A stretch of DNA of 64,000 nucleotides from Bacteroides sp. (lineage in GTDB: Bacteria > Bacteroidota > Bacteroidia > Bacteroidales > Bacteroidaceae), in the NCBI GenBank assembly GCA_019414725.1, contig DXLM01000004.1:12878-76877 (forward strand). The letters run 5' to 3'. This document shows, one piece after another, positions 38,480 through 48,682 of the stretch (position 1 is the first letter of the stretch; every line of letters begins with the position of its first letter). Position numbers and translations under genes: made by a program. The notes below the pieces were generated by a model. That model did no database searches. It was not told the origin of the DNA and worked only from the letters and a program-made list of their open reading frames with translations.

Positions 38480-41400
38480 ATGAAACAGTACAATAAGATT
38501 AACAATCTGGTTGGATGGCTGGCATTTGTGATTGCAGCTTTTACTTATTGCTCTACCATAGAGCCGACCGCCAGTTTTTGGGATTGTCCCGAATTTATAA
38601 CAACAGGATATAAACTGGAAGTTGGTCATCCCCCTGGCGCACCTTTCTTCATGCTTACAGCAAATCTTTTCAGTCAGTTTACAAGCGATCCGTCGCAAGT
38701 AGCTCGAATGGTGAACATTATGAGTGCACTGATGAGTGCTGCATGTATATTGTTCTTGTTCTGGAGCATTACTCATCTGGCAAAAAAGCTAATATGCCCG
38801 CGTGAAGAAGACATGACGACAGGACGCCTGATTGCTATCATGGGATCAGGACTTGTAGGAGCTCTTGCTTACACATGGAGTGATACGTTCTGGTTCAGTG
38901 CCGTAGAAGGTGAAGTATATGCATACTCCAGCTTGTTCACAGCTCTGGTATTCTGGCTAATCCTGAAATGGGAAAACCGTGCACATGAAGCTCACAGCGA
39001 CCGGTGGCTTATCCTGATAGCTTATCTGACAGGTCTCTCTATCGGAGTTCACTTGTTGAATCTGTTGTGTATTCCTGCTATTGTACTAGTATATTACTAC
39101 AAGAAAAATCCGAATGCTAACCTCAAAGGCAGTCTGCTTGCCCTCATAGGTTCAATGGTACTTGTAGCAGCAGTATTATACGGTATTGTTCCAGGTATTG
39201 TAAAGGTAGGCGGATGGTTCGAGCTGCTGTTTGTCAACGGTCTGGGATTCTCTTTCAACACTGGCTTGATTATCTATATCATAGTATTGGCAGCCAGCAT
39301 TATATGGGGAGTATACGAAAGCTTTACCGTTCGCAGCCGCAAACTCATGAATATCTCATTCCTGACAACTGTCGGACTTGTGGGTATTCCTTTTTACGGA
39401 CACGGATGGAGCAGTGTGCTGATCGGTATCATCGTATTGGCAATACTGGCTTTTTATCTGTTTGCTGATCTGCCTGAGAATTTACGTGTAAGTGCTCGTA
39501 CGCTAAATACATTCCTATTAAGCCTGATGATGATTGTTGTAGGATATTCTTCATATGCAGTCATCGTAATCCGTTCATCGGCAAATACACCTATGGACCA
39601 GAACTCTCCAGAAGATATCTTCACACTGGGAGAATATCTGGGACGTGAACAATATGGTACACGCCCATTGTTCTACGGTCAGACTTATGCTTCCAAAATA
39701 GCATTAAAGGAAGTAGACGGAGGCTGTACATACGACATGACTGAAGGAGCTCCGGTATACCAGCGTAAGGAAAAAGAACGCCCGGATGAAAAAGACAGTT
39801 ATGAAGTTGTACGCAATAAAACGGAATACAAGTACGCTCAGAATATGCTTTTCCCACGCATGTGGAGTCCTGATCATGCCAAAGCTTATGAAGACTGGTT
39901 GGGAGGAGTAGAAGGACGACAAGTACCCTACGACCAATGTGGAGAAATGCTAATGGTGAAGATTCCTACTCAATGGGATAACATTAAGTTCTTCTTTATT
40001 TATCAGTTGAACTATATGTACTGGCGTTATTTCATGTGGAATTTTGCCGGACGTCAAAATGATATACAGGGACAAGGTGAAATAGAACATGGTAACTGGA
40101 TAACAGGTATATCGTTCATTGACAAGTACCTGGTAGGCGACCAGAGTTTACTGCCTTCTGAGTTGAAAAACAACAAAGGGCACAACGTATTCTATTGTCT
40201 TCCTTTGATACTCGGACTTATCGGTCTGTTCTGGCAAGCATATAAGGGAGAAAAAGGAATCCAGCAGTTCTGGGTTGTATTCTTCCTGTTCTTTATGACA
40301 GGTCTTGCCATTGTACTTTATCTGAATCAGACACCTCAGCAACCACGTGAACGTGACTATGCATACGCCGGTTCATTCTATGCATTTGCTATCTGGATAG
40401 GATTGGGAGTAGCTGCTATTGCCGAATGGCTGAATAAACGTATGAGTGAAAAACCGGCAGCTATATTAGCTAGTGTAGTTTGTCTGCTCGTGCCTATACA
40501 AATGGTAAGTCAGACATGGGACGACCACGACCGTAGCGGACGTTATACATGTCGTGACTTTGGACAGAATTATCTGAGTACCGTACAAGATAAAGGAAAC
40601 CCGATTATCTTTACAAATGGTGACAACGATACATTCCCGCTTTGGTACAATCAGGAAACCGAAGGATTCCGTACAGACGTACGTGTATGTAACCTCAGTT
40701 ACCTGCAGACAGACTGGTACATCGACCAGATGCGCCGTCCGGCTTATGAATCACCTTCAGTTCCTATCAACTGGGAACGTATAGATTACGTACAGGGACA
40801 TAACGAAGCTGTATATGTACGTCCGGAAGCTATGGAAACCATCAATAATTATTATAAGCAAAATCCGGAAGAAGCTAAAAAGGAATTTGGAGATAATCCA
40901 TACGAACTGAAAAATATCCTGAAATACTGGGTACGCTCTCCGAAGGAAGGCTTACAGATGATTCCAACAGACAGTCTTGTGATTAAACTGGACAAAGAGG
41001 CTATCAAACGTTCCGGTATGCTGGTTCCTGATTCTATACCAGACTACATGAGCATTTCACTCAAAGGTAAGCGTGTGTTATATAAGAGCGAACTGATGAT
41101 GCTGGAAATGCTTGCCAATACAAACTGGGAACGCCCGATGTACATGGCTATTACTGTAGGTGCAGACAATCACCTGAATCTGACAAACAATTTCTTGCAG
41201 GAAGGTCTTGCCTATCGTATTACTCCGTTTGACAATGCCAAACTGGGACGCCGCATTGACAGCGAGAAGATGTACGATAATCTGATGAACAAGTTCAAGT
41301 TTGGAGGAATTGACAATCCGGATATCTATCTAGACGAAACTGTACTCCGTATGTGTGATACTCACCGCCGCTTGTTTGTTCAGCTTGCCAGCCAGTTAAT

Positions 41401-41815
41401 AAAGGAAGGCAAGAAAGACAAAGCACTGAAAGTGCTAGATTACTGTGAAAAGGTTATTCCAAGTACAACTGTACGTCACGACTATATATACAGCAGTTCT
41501 AAAGAAATGGCTGACAACTATATCCAGTTGGGACAAACACAGAAAGCTGAAAATATCCTTGAGCAGCTGGCAAACAACTCAGTAGAATATGCAGCTTGGT
41601 ATCTGAGCCTTGACAATGACCGTTTTGCCGGATCGTATGAAGAATGCATGCGTCATTTCTACATTCTGGATGATGTATGTAAATCTTTATCGAATCTGAA
41701 AGATGCTAAAACAGGCAAAGAACCAGAATCGGCAGCCCACTATGCACAAAAGTTTGAACAATTATACCAATTGCTTGAAAGTCGTGTAGGTGGAACGCAT
41801 CAGGAAAACAAATAA
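38480..41815 (+). CDS. GT117 (DUF2723) polytopic glycosyltransferase
   Basis: From the ATG at 38480 this is a 1111-residue membrane protein. About twelve or more membrane helices fill the first 650 residues. A soluble region with TPR-like helices ends the protein. The N-terminus carries the family hallmark FWDCPEFITTGYKLEVGHPPGAP in two parts, with the acidic DCPE loop near 33-36 typical of GT-C enzymes. DUF2723 is CAZy family GT117, whose human member TMEM260 is a protein O-mannosyltransferase. By analogy this enzyme may transfer a sugar from a lipid-linked donor to exported proteins or a surface polymer; acceptor and donor are unknown. A terminator follows at 41844-41889. Confidence 0.88.
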   Translation: MKQYNKINNLVGWLAFVIAAFTYCSTIEPTASFWDCPEFITTGYKLEVGHPPGAPFFMLTANLFSQFTSDPSQVARMVNIMSALMSAACILFLFWSITHLAKKLICPREEDMTTGRLIAIMGSGLVGALAYTWSDTFWFSAVEGEVYAYSSLFTALVFWLILKWENRAHEAHSDRWLILIAYLTGLSIGVHLLNLLCIPAIVLVYYYKKNPNANLKGSLLALIGSMVLVAAVLYGIVPGIVKVGGWFELLFVNGLGFSFNTGLIIYIIVLAASIIWGVYESFTVRSRKLMNISFLTTVGLVGIPFYGHGWSSVLIGIIVLAILAFYLFADLPENLRVSARTLNTFLLSLMMIVVGYSSYAVIVIRSSANTPMDQNSPEDIFTLGEYLGREQYGTRPLFYGQTYASKIALKEVDGGCTYDMTEGAPVYQRKEKERPDEKDSYEVVRNKTEYKYAQNMLFPRMWSPDHAKAYEDWLGGVEGRQVPYDQCGEMLMVKIPTQWDNIKFFFIYQLNYMYWRYFMWNFAGRQNDIQGQGEIEHGNWITGISFIDKYLVGDQSLLPSELKNNKGHNVFYCLPLILGLIGLFWQAYKGEKGIQQFWVVFFLFFMTGLAIVLYLNQTPQQPRERDYAYAGSFYAFAIWIGLGVAAIAEWLNKRMSEKPAAILASVVCLLVPIQMVSQTWDDHDRSGRYTCRDFGQNYLSTVQDKGNPIIFTNGDNDTFPLWYNQETEGFRTDVRVCNLSYLQTDWYIDQMRRPAYESPSVPINWERIDYVQGHNEAVYVRPEAMETINNYYKQNPEEAKKEFGDNPYELKNILKYWVRSPKEGLQMIPTDSLVIKLDKEAIKRSGMLVPDSIPDYMSISLKGKRVLYKSELMMLEMLANTNWERPMYMAITVGADNHLNLTNNFLQEGLAYRITPFDNAKLGRRIDSEKMYDNLMNKFKFGGIDNPDIYLDETVLRMCDTHRRLFVQLASQLIKEGKKDKALKVLDYCEKVIPSTTVRHDYIYSSSKEMADNYIQLGQTQKAENILEQLANNSVEYAAWYLSLDNDRFAGSYEECMRHFYILDDVCKSLSNLKDAKTGKEPESAAHYAQKFEQLYQLLESRVGGTHQENK

Positions 41816-41843
41816 GATTATCATATAATCAATATATAGAAAA

Positions 41844-41889
41844 CACAGAGGAACAAAACCTTGTAACCGAATAAACTTGTTCCTCTGTG
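41844..41889 (+). terminator. Intrinsic terminator after the GT117 gene
   Basis: A perfect 13-bp stem (41844-41856 with 41877-41889) with a 20-nt loop is followed by a T-rich tract. It is a clear factor-independent terminator. Confidence 0.85.
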
Positions 41890-41932
41890 ATTTTCTTTTT
41901 TCATCGCTAACTAACAAAGAGTTAATCGATTC

Positions 41933-42544
41933 ATGTTAATAGAACAACCTCCTCAAATCTTACGTATGCTATACCCCAGCGCTATGTGGCGTATGGATAA
42001 AAATGAAAAATCGGTTTATCTGACATTCGATGACGGCCCCATCCCCGAAATAACCCCATGGGTGCTCGACTTGCTGGACAAATATGGCATAAAAGCTACT
42101 TTCTTCATGGTCGGTGATAATGTACGCAAACACCCCGCTGAATTTCGTATGGTAGTAGAGCGCGGACACCGCATAGGAAATCATACATTCAATCATATCC
42201 GTGGATTTGAGTTTCTCAGCAAAAATTACCTCGCTAATACAGACAAGGCAAACGAATATCTCCACACAGATTTATTCCGTCCGCCACACGGACACATGCG
42301 ATGGCTTCAATACATGGTATTAAAGAAAAAATACCGCATCGTAATGTGGGATCTGGTAACCCGCGATTATAGCAAGCATTTAAACGGACCACAAGTATTC
42401 GAAATAGTAAAACGCTATGTTCGCAACGGTTCCATTATCACCTTCCACGATTCAATTAAATCAGAACCACGCATGAAGTATGCTCTTCCCCGGTCTATAG
42501 AATGGCTGCTGGAACAAGGGTATACGTTTAAAGTATTCGACTAA
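41933..42544 (+). CDS. NodB-type polysaccharide deacetylase
   Basis: This 203-residue carbohydrate esterase family 4 protein shows all NodB motifs. These are LTFDDGPIPE (motif 1), HRIGNHTFNH (motif 2, metal histidines), FRPPHGHMRW (motif 3) and ITFHDS (motif 5). It has no signal peptide or membrane helix, unlike peptidoglycan deacetylases, so it may work in the cytoplasm or be exported unconventionally. Likely activity is removal of acetyl groups from an N- or O-acetylated sugar; the substrate is unknown. It is flanked by terminators on both sides and appears to be a single-gene unit. Confidence 0.9.
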   Translation: MLIEQPPQILRMLYPSAMWRMDKNEKSVYLTFDDGPIPEITPWVLDLLDKYGIKATFFMVGDNVRKHPAEFRMVVERGHRIGNHTFNHIRGFEFLSKNYLANTDKANEYLHTDLFRPPHGHMRWLQYMVLKKKYRIVMWDLVTRDYSKHLNGPQVFEIVKRYVRNGSIITFHDSIKSEPRMKYALPRSIEWLLEQGYTFKVFD

Positions 42545-42581
42545 AAACAGCATAATACCAACTTTTAGGTATTGCTGTTTT
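42543..42581 (+). terminator. Terminator after the deacetylase gene
   Basis: A stem of about 14 bp with a 2-nt bulge (left arm 42544-42559, right arm 42568-42581) begins at the stop codon and ends in a short T-run. It separates the deacetylase from xusA. Confidence 0.65.
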
Positions 42582-42650
42582 AGTTATATCTGAGATTTTC
42601 AGCCAGACAAATAACAAATTTTTGCGATTGATTCTTTTTTCCTGCCTGAA

Positions 42651-42658
42651 TAACTTTG
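42651..42658 (+). promoter_or_regulatory. Candidate -7 box of the xusABC operon
   Basis: TAACTTTG matches TAnnTTTG and lies 64 bp upstream of the xusA ATG. ATTG at 42627-42630 stands 20 nt upstream as a weak -33 box. A direct repeat AGGTATAA (42685-42692 and 42694-42701) lies in the leader between promoter and gene. Confidence 0.5.
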
Positions 42659-42722
42659 CACCATCGAATAAAATGGTTTTTAAAAGGTATAACAGGTATA
42701 ATTTTTAAGGAAAAAAGAATTA

Positions 42723-45113
42723 ATGATAAAAAACGGCATACTCATTTTAATAGCAGTTATTTATTCTGCTTCTCTTTTTGCACAACCACGCACATTACTG
42801 TCAGGTAAAGTAGTATCAACCGATAAAAGCGTTATCGATTTTGCTACTGTATATCTAAAAGGTACACAGTATGGATGTACTACCAACGAACAAGGCATTT
42901 ACCATTTACACGCACCGGCAGGAAAATATACGCTGATTATTTCAGCCGTAGGCTTTGAAACATACGAAAAAGCGATAGAAATCGTACCTAATGAGCGTAA
43001 TAAACAAACAGTTGTGCTAAAACCTTCAGTTACAGAACTGGACGAAGTGGTAGTAACATCTACCGGAGTAAACCGTGTAAAAAAATCAGCTTTCAATGCT
43101 GTAGCAGTCGATACAAAAGAGCTTCATAACTCAACTAAAAGCCTAAGTGAAGCCTTAAGCCAACTTCCCGGAATGAAACTTCGCGAATCGGGTGGTGTAG
43201 GATCGGATATGCAGCTGATGCTGGACGGATTCAGTGGTAAGCATGTAAAAGTCTTTATCGATGGTGTTCCCCAGGAAGGAGCAGGAACAGCTTTCGATCT
43301 GAACAATATTCCTGTAAATTTTGCCGAACGCATTGAAGTATACAAAGGTGTTGTGCCTGTAGGCTTCGGAACAGATGCGTTGGGAGGAGTTATCAACATT
43401 GTAACCAACAAGAAACGTCGCAACTGGTTTTTTGACGCCTCATATTCATATGGTTCATTCAATACACATAAATCGTATGTAAACTTCGGTCAGACATTCA
43501 AGAATGGACTGATGTATGAAATCAATGCTTTCCAGAATTATTCTGACAATGATTATTATATCGACAATTACATTACCGAGTTTGGTGAAGACGGTATTAC
43601 CGAGAGTACAGATAAAAATAAAATATACCATGTAAAACGTTTTAACGATACATTTCATAATGAAGCTGTTATCGGTAAAATAGGAGTCATGGATAAAACC
43701 TGGGCAGACCGTCTGGTATTCAGTTTCAACTATTCTCACTTCTATAAAGAAATCCAGACAGGAGTATATCAATATGTCGTATTCGGACAAAAGCATCGTA
43801 AAGGATACTCGTTCGTTCCATCAGTAGAATACCGTAAGCGTAACCTGCTCATCGAAGGACTGGATATTTCGGCTACAGCCAATTACAACCATAACATCAC
43901 ACATAACATTGATACCGCAGCCTATAAATACAACTGGCTGGGAGATAAAAAATATACCGGTACACCGGGAGAACAGTCGCATCAGAATAATGAATCGAAA
44001 AATACGAACTGGAATGGAACATTTACAGCCAATTACCGTATAGGAGAAGCACATACTTTCACCCTGAACCATGTAATCAGTACCTTTCACCGTACTACAC
44101 GTTCGTATATCTCGGGAAGCTCCAAGCTGTCTGATTTCAGTATTCCTAAAAAAACACGAAAGAACATCACCGGACTCTCATACCGGTACATGCCTTCCGA
44201 TAAATGGAATATCTCGGCTTTCACTAAATACTATAACCAGTACAACGAAGGTCCTGTATCACAAAATTCAGATGGAATAGGAAACTATACCACCCTGAAG
44301 AAACACCTTAGTTCATTAGGATATGGAGTAGCCGGCACGTATTTTATCATAAAGGACTTGCAAGCAAAATTATCCTACGAAAAAGCATACCGACTTCCCA
44401 CAACCGAAGAGCTTTTCGGTGATGAAGACTTGGAAGCAGGAAAAGCCGATCTGAAACCAGAAAGAAGCGATAACTTCAACCTGAATCTGAGTTATGCTTA
44501 TCATATTGGCAAACATGCCATTTACGTAGAAGGAAGCCTCATCTACCGCGATACGAAAGACTATATCAAGCGAGGACTTTCACAAGTAAGCAATATGAGT
44601 TTCGGATATTACGAAAATCACGGCAGGGTAAAAACTAAAGGATATAATATCTTACTGAGATACAATTATTCACGGTGGTTCAACATTGGAGGAACGTTCA
44701 ATTCCATGAATGCACGCGACGAAGAAAAATACCGTGCAGGAGGTACACAGCAGGAAAGTCTGACTTATGGCCAGCGTATACCTAACCAGCCTTACTTGTA
44801 TGCTAACTTCGATGCTTCGTTTACCTGGCATGATCTGTTTGACAAAGGGAATGTACTGACATTGGGTTACGACGGATACTACCAGCATGAATTTCCGTTA
44901 TACTGGGAGAATCTGGGAGATCCGACAACCAAAATCCGTGTACCTGAACAGATTTCACATAATCTCAGTATCGGATACAGTTTGAAAGGAGGCCGTTACA
45001 ATCTCTCTTTCGAATGTCGGAATCTGACTAATGCCAAACTGTATGATAATTTCAGCCTGCAAAAAGCAGGGCGAGCTTTTTATGGGAAAATAAGAGTGAA
45101 TTTCGGAAAATAA
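42723..45113 (+). CDS. xusA: TonB-dependent xenosiderophore receptor XusA
   Basis: This 796-residue outer-membrane receptor has a signal peptide (about 1-20), a carboxypeptidase-D-like domain (about 24-98) and a classical plug. The plug carries LDEVVVTSTGVNRVKKSAF and RIEVYKGVVPVGFGTDALGG. The 22-strand barrel ends in VNFGK. It is shorter than SusC proteins and lacks a SusD partner. The receptor-DUF4374 lipoprotein-PepSY order is that of xusABC of B. thetaiotaomicron, which lets the cell take iron from siderophores of other bacteria. The assignment rests on this gene order and domain set. XusB follows after 23 bp. Confidence 0.85.
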   Translation: MIKNGILILIAVIYSASLFAQPRTLLSGKVVSTDKSVIDFATVYLKGTQYGCTTNEQGIYHLHAPAGKYTLIISAVGFETYEKAIEIVPNERNKQTVVLKPSVTELDEVVVTSTGVNRVKKSAFNAVAVDTKELHNSTKSLSEALSQLPGMKLRESGGVGSDMQLMLDGFSGKHVKVFIDGVPQEGAGTAFDLNNIPVNFAERIEVYKGVVPVGFGTDALGGVINIVTNKKRRNWFFDASYSYGSFNTHKSYVNFGQTFKNGLMYEINAFQNYSDNDYYIDNYITEFGEDGITESTDKNKIYHVKRFNDTFHNEAVIGKIGVMDKTWADRLVFSFNYSHFYKEIQTGVYQYVVFGQKHRKGYSFVPSVEYRKRNLLIEGLDISATANYNHNITHNIDTAAYKYNWLGDKKYTGTPGEQSHQNNESKNTNWNGTFTANYRIGEAHTFTLNHVISTFHRTTRSYISGSSKLSDFSIPKKTRKNITGLSYRYMPSDKWNISAFTKYYNQYNEGPVSQNSDGIGNYTTLKKHLSSLGYGVAGTYFIIKDLQAKLSYEKAYRLPTTEELFGDEDLEAGKADLKPERSDNFNLNLSYAYHIGKHAIYVEGSLIYRDTKDYIKRGLSQVSNMSFGYYENHGRVKTKGYNILLRYNYSRWFNIGGTFNSMNARDEEKYRAGGTQQESLTYGQRIPNQPYLYANFDASFTWHDLFDKGNVLTLGYDGYYQHEFPLYWENLGDPTTKIRVPEQISHNLSIGYSLKGGRYNLSFECRNLTNAKLYDNFSLQKAGRAFYGKIRVNFGK

Positions 45114-45136
45114 ATAAAACTAAAACATAAAAGAAC

Positions 45137-46534
45137 ATGCAAAAAAAGTATTTTACACATGCCCTGGCAATAGCAGTCTGCTCAAGCAGCCTGTTCAGTT
45201 CATGCAGCGATGAATATTCAAATGGAAATTCAGGAGGTTCAGTAACCGAAACTGATAAATATGTAATTGCAGCAAAAACCGGTGATGCAACTTATCTCAT
45301 TACAGCCGAATCGCTTGATGAAGGAAGTGTCACCTCCATAGGAAGTGGAACTGAAACTATCGGAGGATCTTACTGGGTATTTTACGGAACAGATTATCTG
45401 TTCAGCTTAAAATACAATAATGGAGAGGCTGGAACCGGTGCATCGTATATATTGAGCCAGTCTACCGGTAAACCAGTTGAATATAACTCTTACACTTTTA
45501 ACCGAATTACTACATATGGTATTTGGGGAAACAATGTCATAACAGCCTCTACCAACGACGGGAACAAAGAAACAGACGGAGAACATTATGCCAAATATAT
45601 TCAGTTCAATTATCTGAACGCTACAAATGGTAAAACAACTACAGGCACACAGATTGCAGAAGACTTCCTCGGAAATGGTGAGTTTGTCAGCTTCGCCGGA
45701 TTTGTAGAAGCAAACAATAAACTTTATACCTCGGTCATTCCGATGGGAATGAGTCATTACGGTGTCAATACATATCCCGATAAAATAACAGACACTGACT
45801 TAGTTGCCAAATCTGATGGAGGAACCGGTTCAGGTTCGTATACGGCAGGACAAATACCGTCTACCCAATATCCAGATAAGGCATTCATCGCAATCTACAA
45901 CGGAAGCAGCTTCGATGAAACACCGACCATTGTAGAAACAGACAAAATCGGATTTGCCTGTGGAAGAAACCGTTCTCAATATTATCAGACAATCTGGGCT
46001 GCCGACAACGGCGACTTGTACGTTTTCTCTCCAGGATATGGACGTACAGCAACTTCTTCCAGCGATCTGAAAAAAGTTACCGGTACACTCCCTTCAGGAG
46101 TAATGCGTATCAAGGCAGGAGAAACAACTTTCGATTCAAGCTATTACTATAATCTGGAAGAACTGGGCAGTAAAAAGCCAATGTTCCGATGCTGGCATAT
46201 TACTCAAGACTACTTCCTTCTGCAAATGTACACTGATGGAGTTGCAGGTATGATGACCGGAAAAAATGCTGTTGTAACCGAACTTGCCATTTTCAAGGCC
46301 GAAGAGGGAAAACTTACAACTGTATCAAGCGGCATGCCACAACAAAGTAGCATAACGTCGCTAGGAGCTCCTTTCTGTACAAACGGAGTAGCCTATATTC
46401 CTGTAGTAACAAACGATGGCAGTAGTCCGGCTCTGTATAAAATTGATCCGACAACGGCAACGGCAACTAAAGGTGTAAGTATCGTAGCAGATGAAGTTGC
46501 TGCTGTAGGCATGTTGTCACCAAAATCATTCTAA
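45137..46534 (+). CDS. xusB: DUF4374 surface lipoprotein XusB
   Basis: This 465-residue lipoprotein has its lipobox at LFSSC (about C23), followed by an acidic, Gly/Ser-rich linker ([11 protein letters not shown]) that fits surface export. The remainder is a DUF4374 beta-propeller with repeated short strand motifs ([30 protein letters not shown]). In B. thetaiotaomicron the equivalent protein binds ferric enterobactin at the cell surface and passes it to XusA. The position between receptor and PepSY genes supports the same role. Ligand range here is not visible. Confidence 0.85.
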   Translation: MQKKYFTHALAIAVCSSSLFSSCSDEYSNGNSGGSVTETDKYVIAAKTGDATYLITAESLDEGSVTSIGSGTETIGGSYWVFYGTDYLFSLKYNNGEAGTGASYILSQSTGKPVEYNSYTFNRITTYGIWGNNVITASTNDGNKETDGEHYAKYIQFNYLNATNGKTTTGTQIAEDFLGNGEFVSFAGFVEANNKLYTSVIPMGMSHYGVNTYPDKITDTDLVAKSDGGTGSGSYTAGQIPSTQYPDKAFIAIYNGSSFDETPTIVETDKIGFACGRNRSQYYQTIWAADNGDLYVFSPGYGRTATSSSDLKKVTGTLPSGVMRIKAGETTFDSSYYYNLEELGSKKPMFRCWHITQDYFLLQMYTDGVAGMMTGKNAVVTELAIFKAEEGKLTTVSSGMPQQSSITSLGAPFCTNGVAYIPVVTNDGSSPALYKIDPTTATATKGVSIVADEVAAVGMLSPKSF

Positions 46535-46543
46535 AACACAACA

Positions 46544-47668
46544 ATGAGAAAATTATTCAAACAAATACACTTATGGATATCTGTTCCTGTCGGGCTGATT
46601 ATTTCAATTGTCTGCCTGACAGGGGCACTCCTGGTATTCGAGAAGGAAATAACCCGTGCAGTCAGTCCTCATCTATATACCGTAGACTATACAGAAGGGG
46701 CTACGCCGCTAAAACCTTCGCAGATTGTCGCACTTATCAACAACCAAATAAGTGATACCCTGGAAGTAAACAGCCTGCAAACAGCCCAAAATCCTGAAGA
46801 AGCCTGGATGGTAAGCTTTAAAAATGCCGGACGCCGCCAGTTAAGTATTAATCCCTATTCGGGAGAAATAAACGGATGGGTAGAAGGAAGTTCTTTCTTC
46901 CAGACTGTCCGCAAATTGCATCGCTGGCTACTGGATGCTCCTGCTCAGAAAGGAGCTCCGTCAACAGGAAAAACCATTGTAGGCATAAGTACCCTGCTCA
47001 TGGTGGTTATTCTGATATCAGGTTTAGTAATCTGGTGGCCCCGTAGCCGCAAAAGTCTGCAAAACCGGCTTAAATTATCATGCAACAAAGGCTGGTTCCA
47101 TTTCTGGTACGACAGTCATGTATCATTAGGTTTCTATGCAACCATCTTTCTGCTAATCATGGCTCTTACCGGACTAACGTGGTCGTTCCGATGGTATCGT
47201 ACCGGATTTTATGCACTCTTTGGTGCTTCTACCGAACAGCCACAGCAGACTGCCGCACATGGAGAAGGACATAATAATAAAGAAAAAAGAAAGAGAGCAG
47301 AGCAAACAAACTATCTGGCCTGGGATACTGCCCTTGCGGAACTGCAAACAAAGTATAACAGCTATGGCACAATCCAGTTAAACAAAAATAATGCACAAAT
47401 CATTCAGACAGGAAAACGGAAAGGTGACACAGCATTGTTTGATGCTCATACTGGAAAAATTACAGAAATAACAATCTATGATACCAATGAACAACCTATA
47501 TCCAGCAAGATGAAAGGAATCATATATTCATTCCATACCGGACAATGGGGAGGTATCATAACCCGTATTCTATATTTTCTGTCTGCGTTCGTAGGAGGTA
47601 TTTTACCACTTACAGGATATTACCTTTGGATAAAGCGCATAAGTCGGAAAAAACATCGTGAAGTTTGA
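46544..47668 (+). CDS. xusC: PepSY-domain inner-membrane protein XusC
   Basis: This 374-residue protein of the PiuB/PepSY_TM family has four predicted membrane helices, near 12-32, 148-168, 198-218 and 340-362. Two conserved His-containing helices (RKLHRWLLD and WFHFWYDSHVSLGFY) are typical of a ferric-reductase-like or heme-coordinating membrane domain. A periplasmic PepSY loop lies between helices 1 and 2. The family is thought to reduce siderophore-bound iron in the inner membrane, here as third member of xusABC, 9 bp after xusB. A strong terminator follows. Confidence 0.85.
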   Translation: MRKLFKQIHLWISVPVGLIISIVCLTGALLVFEKEITRAVSPHLYTVDYTEGATPLKPSQIVALINNQISDTLEVNSLQTAQNPEEAWMVSFKNAGRRQLSINPYSGEINGWVEGSSFFQTVRKLHRWLLDAPAQKGAPSTGKTIVGISTLLMVVILISGLVIWWPRSRKSLQNRLKLSCNKGWFHFWYDSHVSLGFYATIFLLIMALTGLTWSFRWYRTGFYALFGASTEQPQQTAAHGEGHNNKEKRKRAEQTNYLAWDTALAELQTKYNSYGTIQLNKNNAQIIQTGKRKGDTALFDAHTGKITEITIYDTNEQPISSKMKGIIYSFHTGQWGGIITRILYFLSAFVGGILPLTGYYLWIKRISRKKHREV

Positions 47669-47689
47669 CCGAAAATTCGTACAAAAAAT

Positions 47690-47736
47690 AAAAAAACTAG
47701 CTGAAGTTTTAGGAAAAACTTCAGCTAGTTTTTTTA
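47690..47736. terminator. Bidirectional terminator between xusC and the SDR gene
   Basis: A perfect 16-bp core stem (47695-47710 with 47715-47730) with a 4-nt loop is bordered by an A-run on the left and a T-run on the right. It lies between convergent genes and can end both transcripts. Confidence 0.9.
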
Positions 47737-47758
47737 TATCGCTCGGGAAGAGCTAAAA

Positions 47759-48553
47759 TTATTTAGGCTGCTTTCCGATATAAGCCAGAATACCACCGTC
47801 TACGTAAAGCACATGACCGTTTACGAAATTTGAAGCATCCGAAGCAAGGAAAATAGCCGGTCCCATCAGGTCTTCCGGATTTCCCCAGCGTGCAGCAGGA
47901 GTCTTGGCAACAATGAAAGCATCGAAAGGATGACGAGAACCGTCTGCCTGACGTTCACGCAAAGGAGCGGTCTGAGGAGTAGCGATATAACCCGGACCGA
48001 TACCATTACACTGGATGTTGAATTCACCATATTCAGATGCGATGTTGCGGGTAAGCATCTTCAAGCCGCCTTTTGCTGCTGCATAAGCCGATACTGTTTC
48101 ACGGCCAAGTTCACTCAGCATTGAACAGATGTTGATAATCTTTCCGTGACCTTTCTTGATCATGCTAGGAATAACAGCTTTTGATACGATGAACGGAGCA
48201 TTCAAATCAACATCGATTACCTGACGGAATTCGGCTGCTGACATCTCACACATCGGAATACGCTTGATGATACCTGCATTGTTTACCAGAATATCGATAA
48301 CACCTACTTCCTTTTCAATCTGGGCAACCAGAGCATTTACAGCTTCTTCGTTGGTTACATCACAAACATAACCACGAGCATCAATACCCAGTTCCTTATA
48401 TGCTGCAAGACCTTTGTCTACCAGTTCCTGCTTGATGTCGTTGAATACAATTTTTGCACCAGCCTGTGCAAAACCTGTTGCAATTGCAAAACCGATACCG
48501 TAAGAAGCTCCTGTTACAAGAGCTACTTTACCTTCGAGTGAAAAATTAACCAT
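47759..48553 (-). CDS. SDR oxidoreductase, gluconate 5-dehydrogenase-like
   Basis: This 264-residue classical short-chain dehydrogenase has the cofactor motif TGASYGIG (14-21), NNAG (about 91-94), the catalytic Ser in NICSMLSELG, and Tyr-x3-Lys in YAAAKGG. Its overall sequence looks like the gluconate 5-dehydrogenase/2-deoxy-gluconate 3-dehydrogenase group that handles keto-uronates and gluconate. The exact substrate cannot be fixed because no pathway genes flank it. It is transcribed alone from a -7 box at 48661-48668. Confidence 0.88.
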   Translation of the reverse strand: MVNFSLEGKVALVTGASYGIGFAIATGFAQAGAKIVFNDIKQELVDKGLAAYKELGIDARGYVCDVTNEEAVNALVAQIEKEVGVIDILVNNAGIIKRIPMCEMSAAEFRQVIDVDLNAPFIVSKAVIPSMIKKGHGKIINICSMLSELGRETVSAYAAAKGGLKMLTRNIASEYGEFNIQCNGIGPGYIATPQTAPLRERQADGSRHPFDAFIVAKTPAARWGNPEDLMGPAIFLASDASNFVNGHVLYVDGGILAYIGKQPK

Positions 48554-48660
48554 AGTTTTCTTTAGTGTTTATATTGTTAATAACTAATATCAACCTTAAA
48601 AAAGCAAATTGTTTTTCCGTTTACGAACACGGATTTATTTATTCTAATTTTCTAAGTTCA

Positions 48661-48668
48661 CAAATATA
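48661..48668 (-). promoter_or_regulatory. Candidate -7 box of the SDR gene
   Basis: The minus strand reads TATATTTG, matching TAnnTTTG. It is about 108 bp upstream of the SDR start and just past the dacB stop, which leaves a long 5' leader of roughly 100 nt with no recognised riboswitch. Confidence 0.4.
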
Positions 48669-48682
48669 CTAATTTCTTTTTA

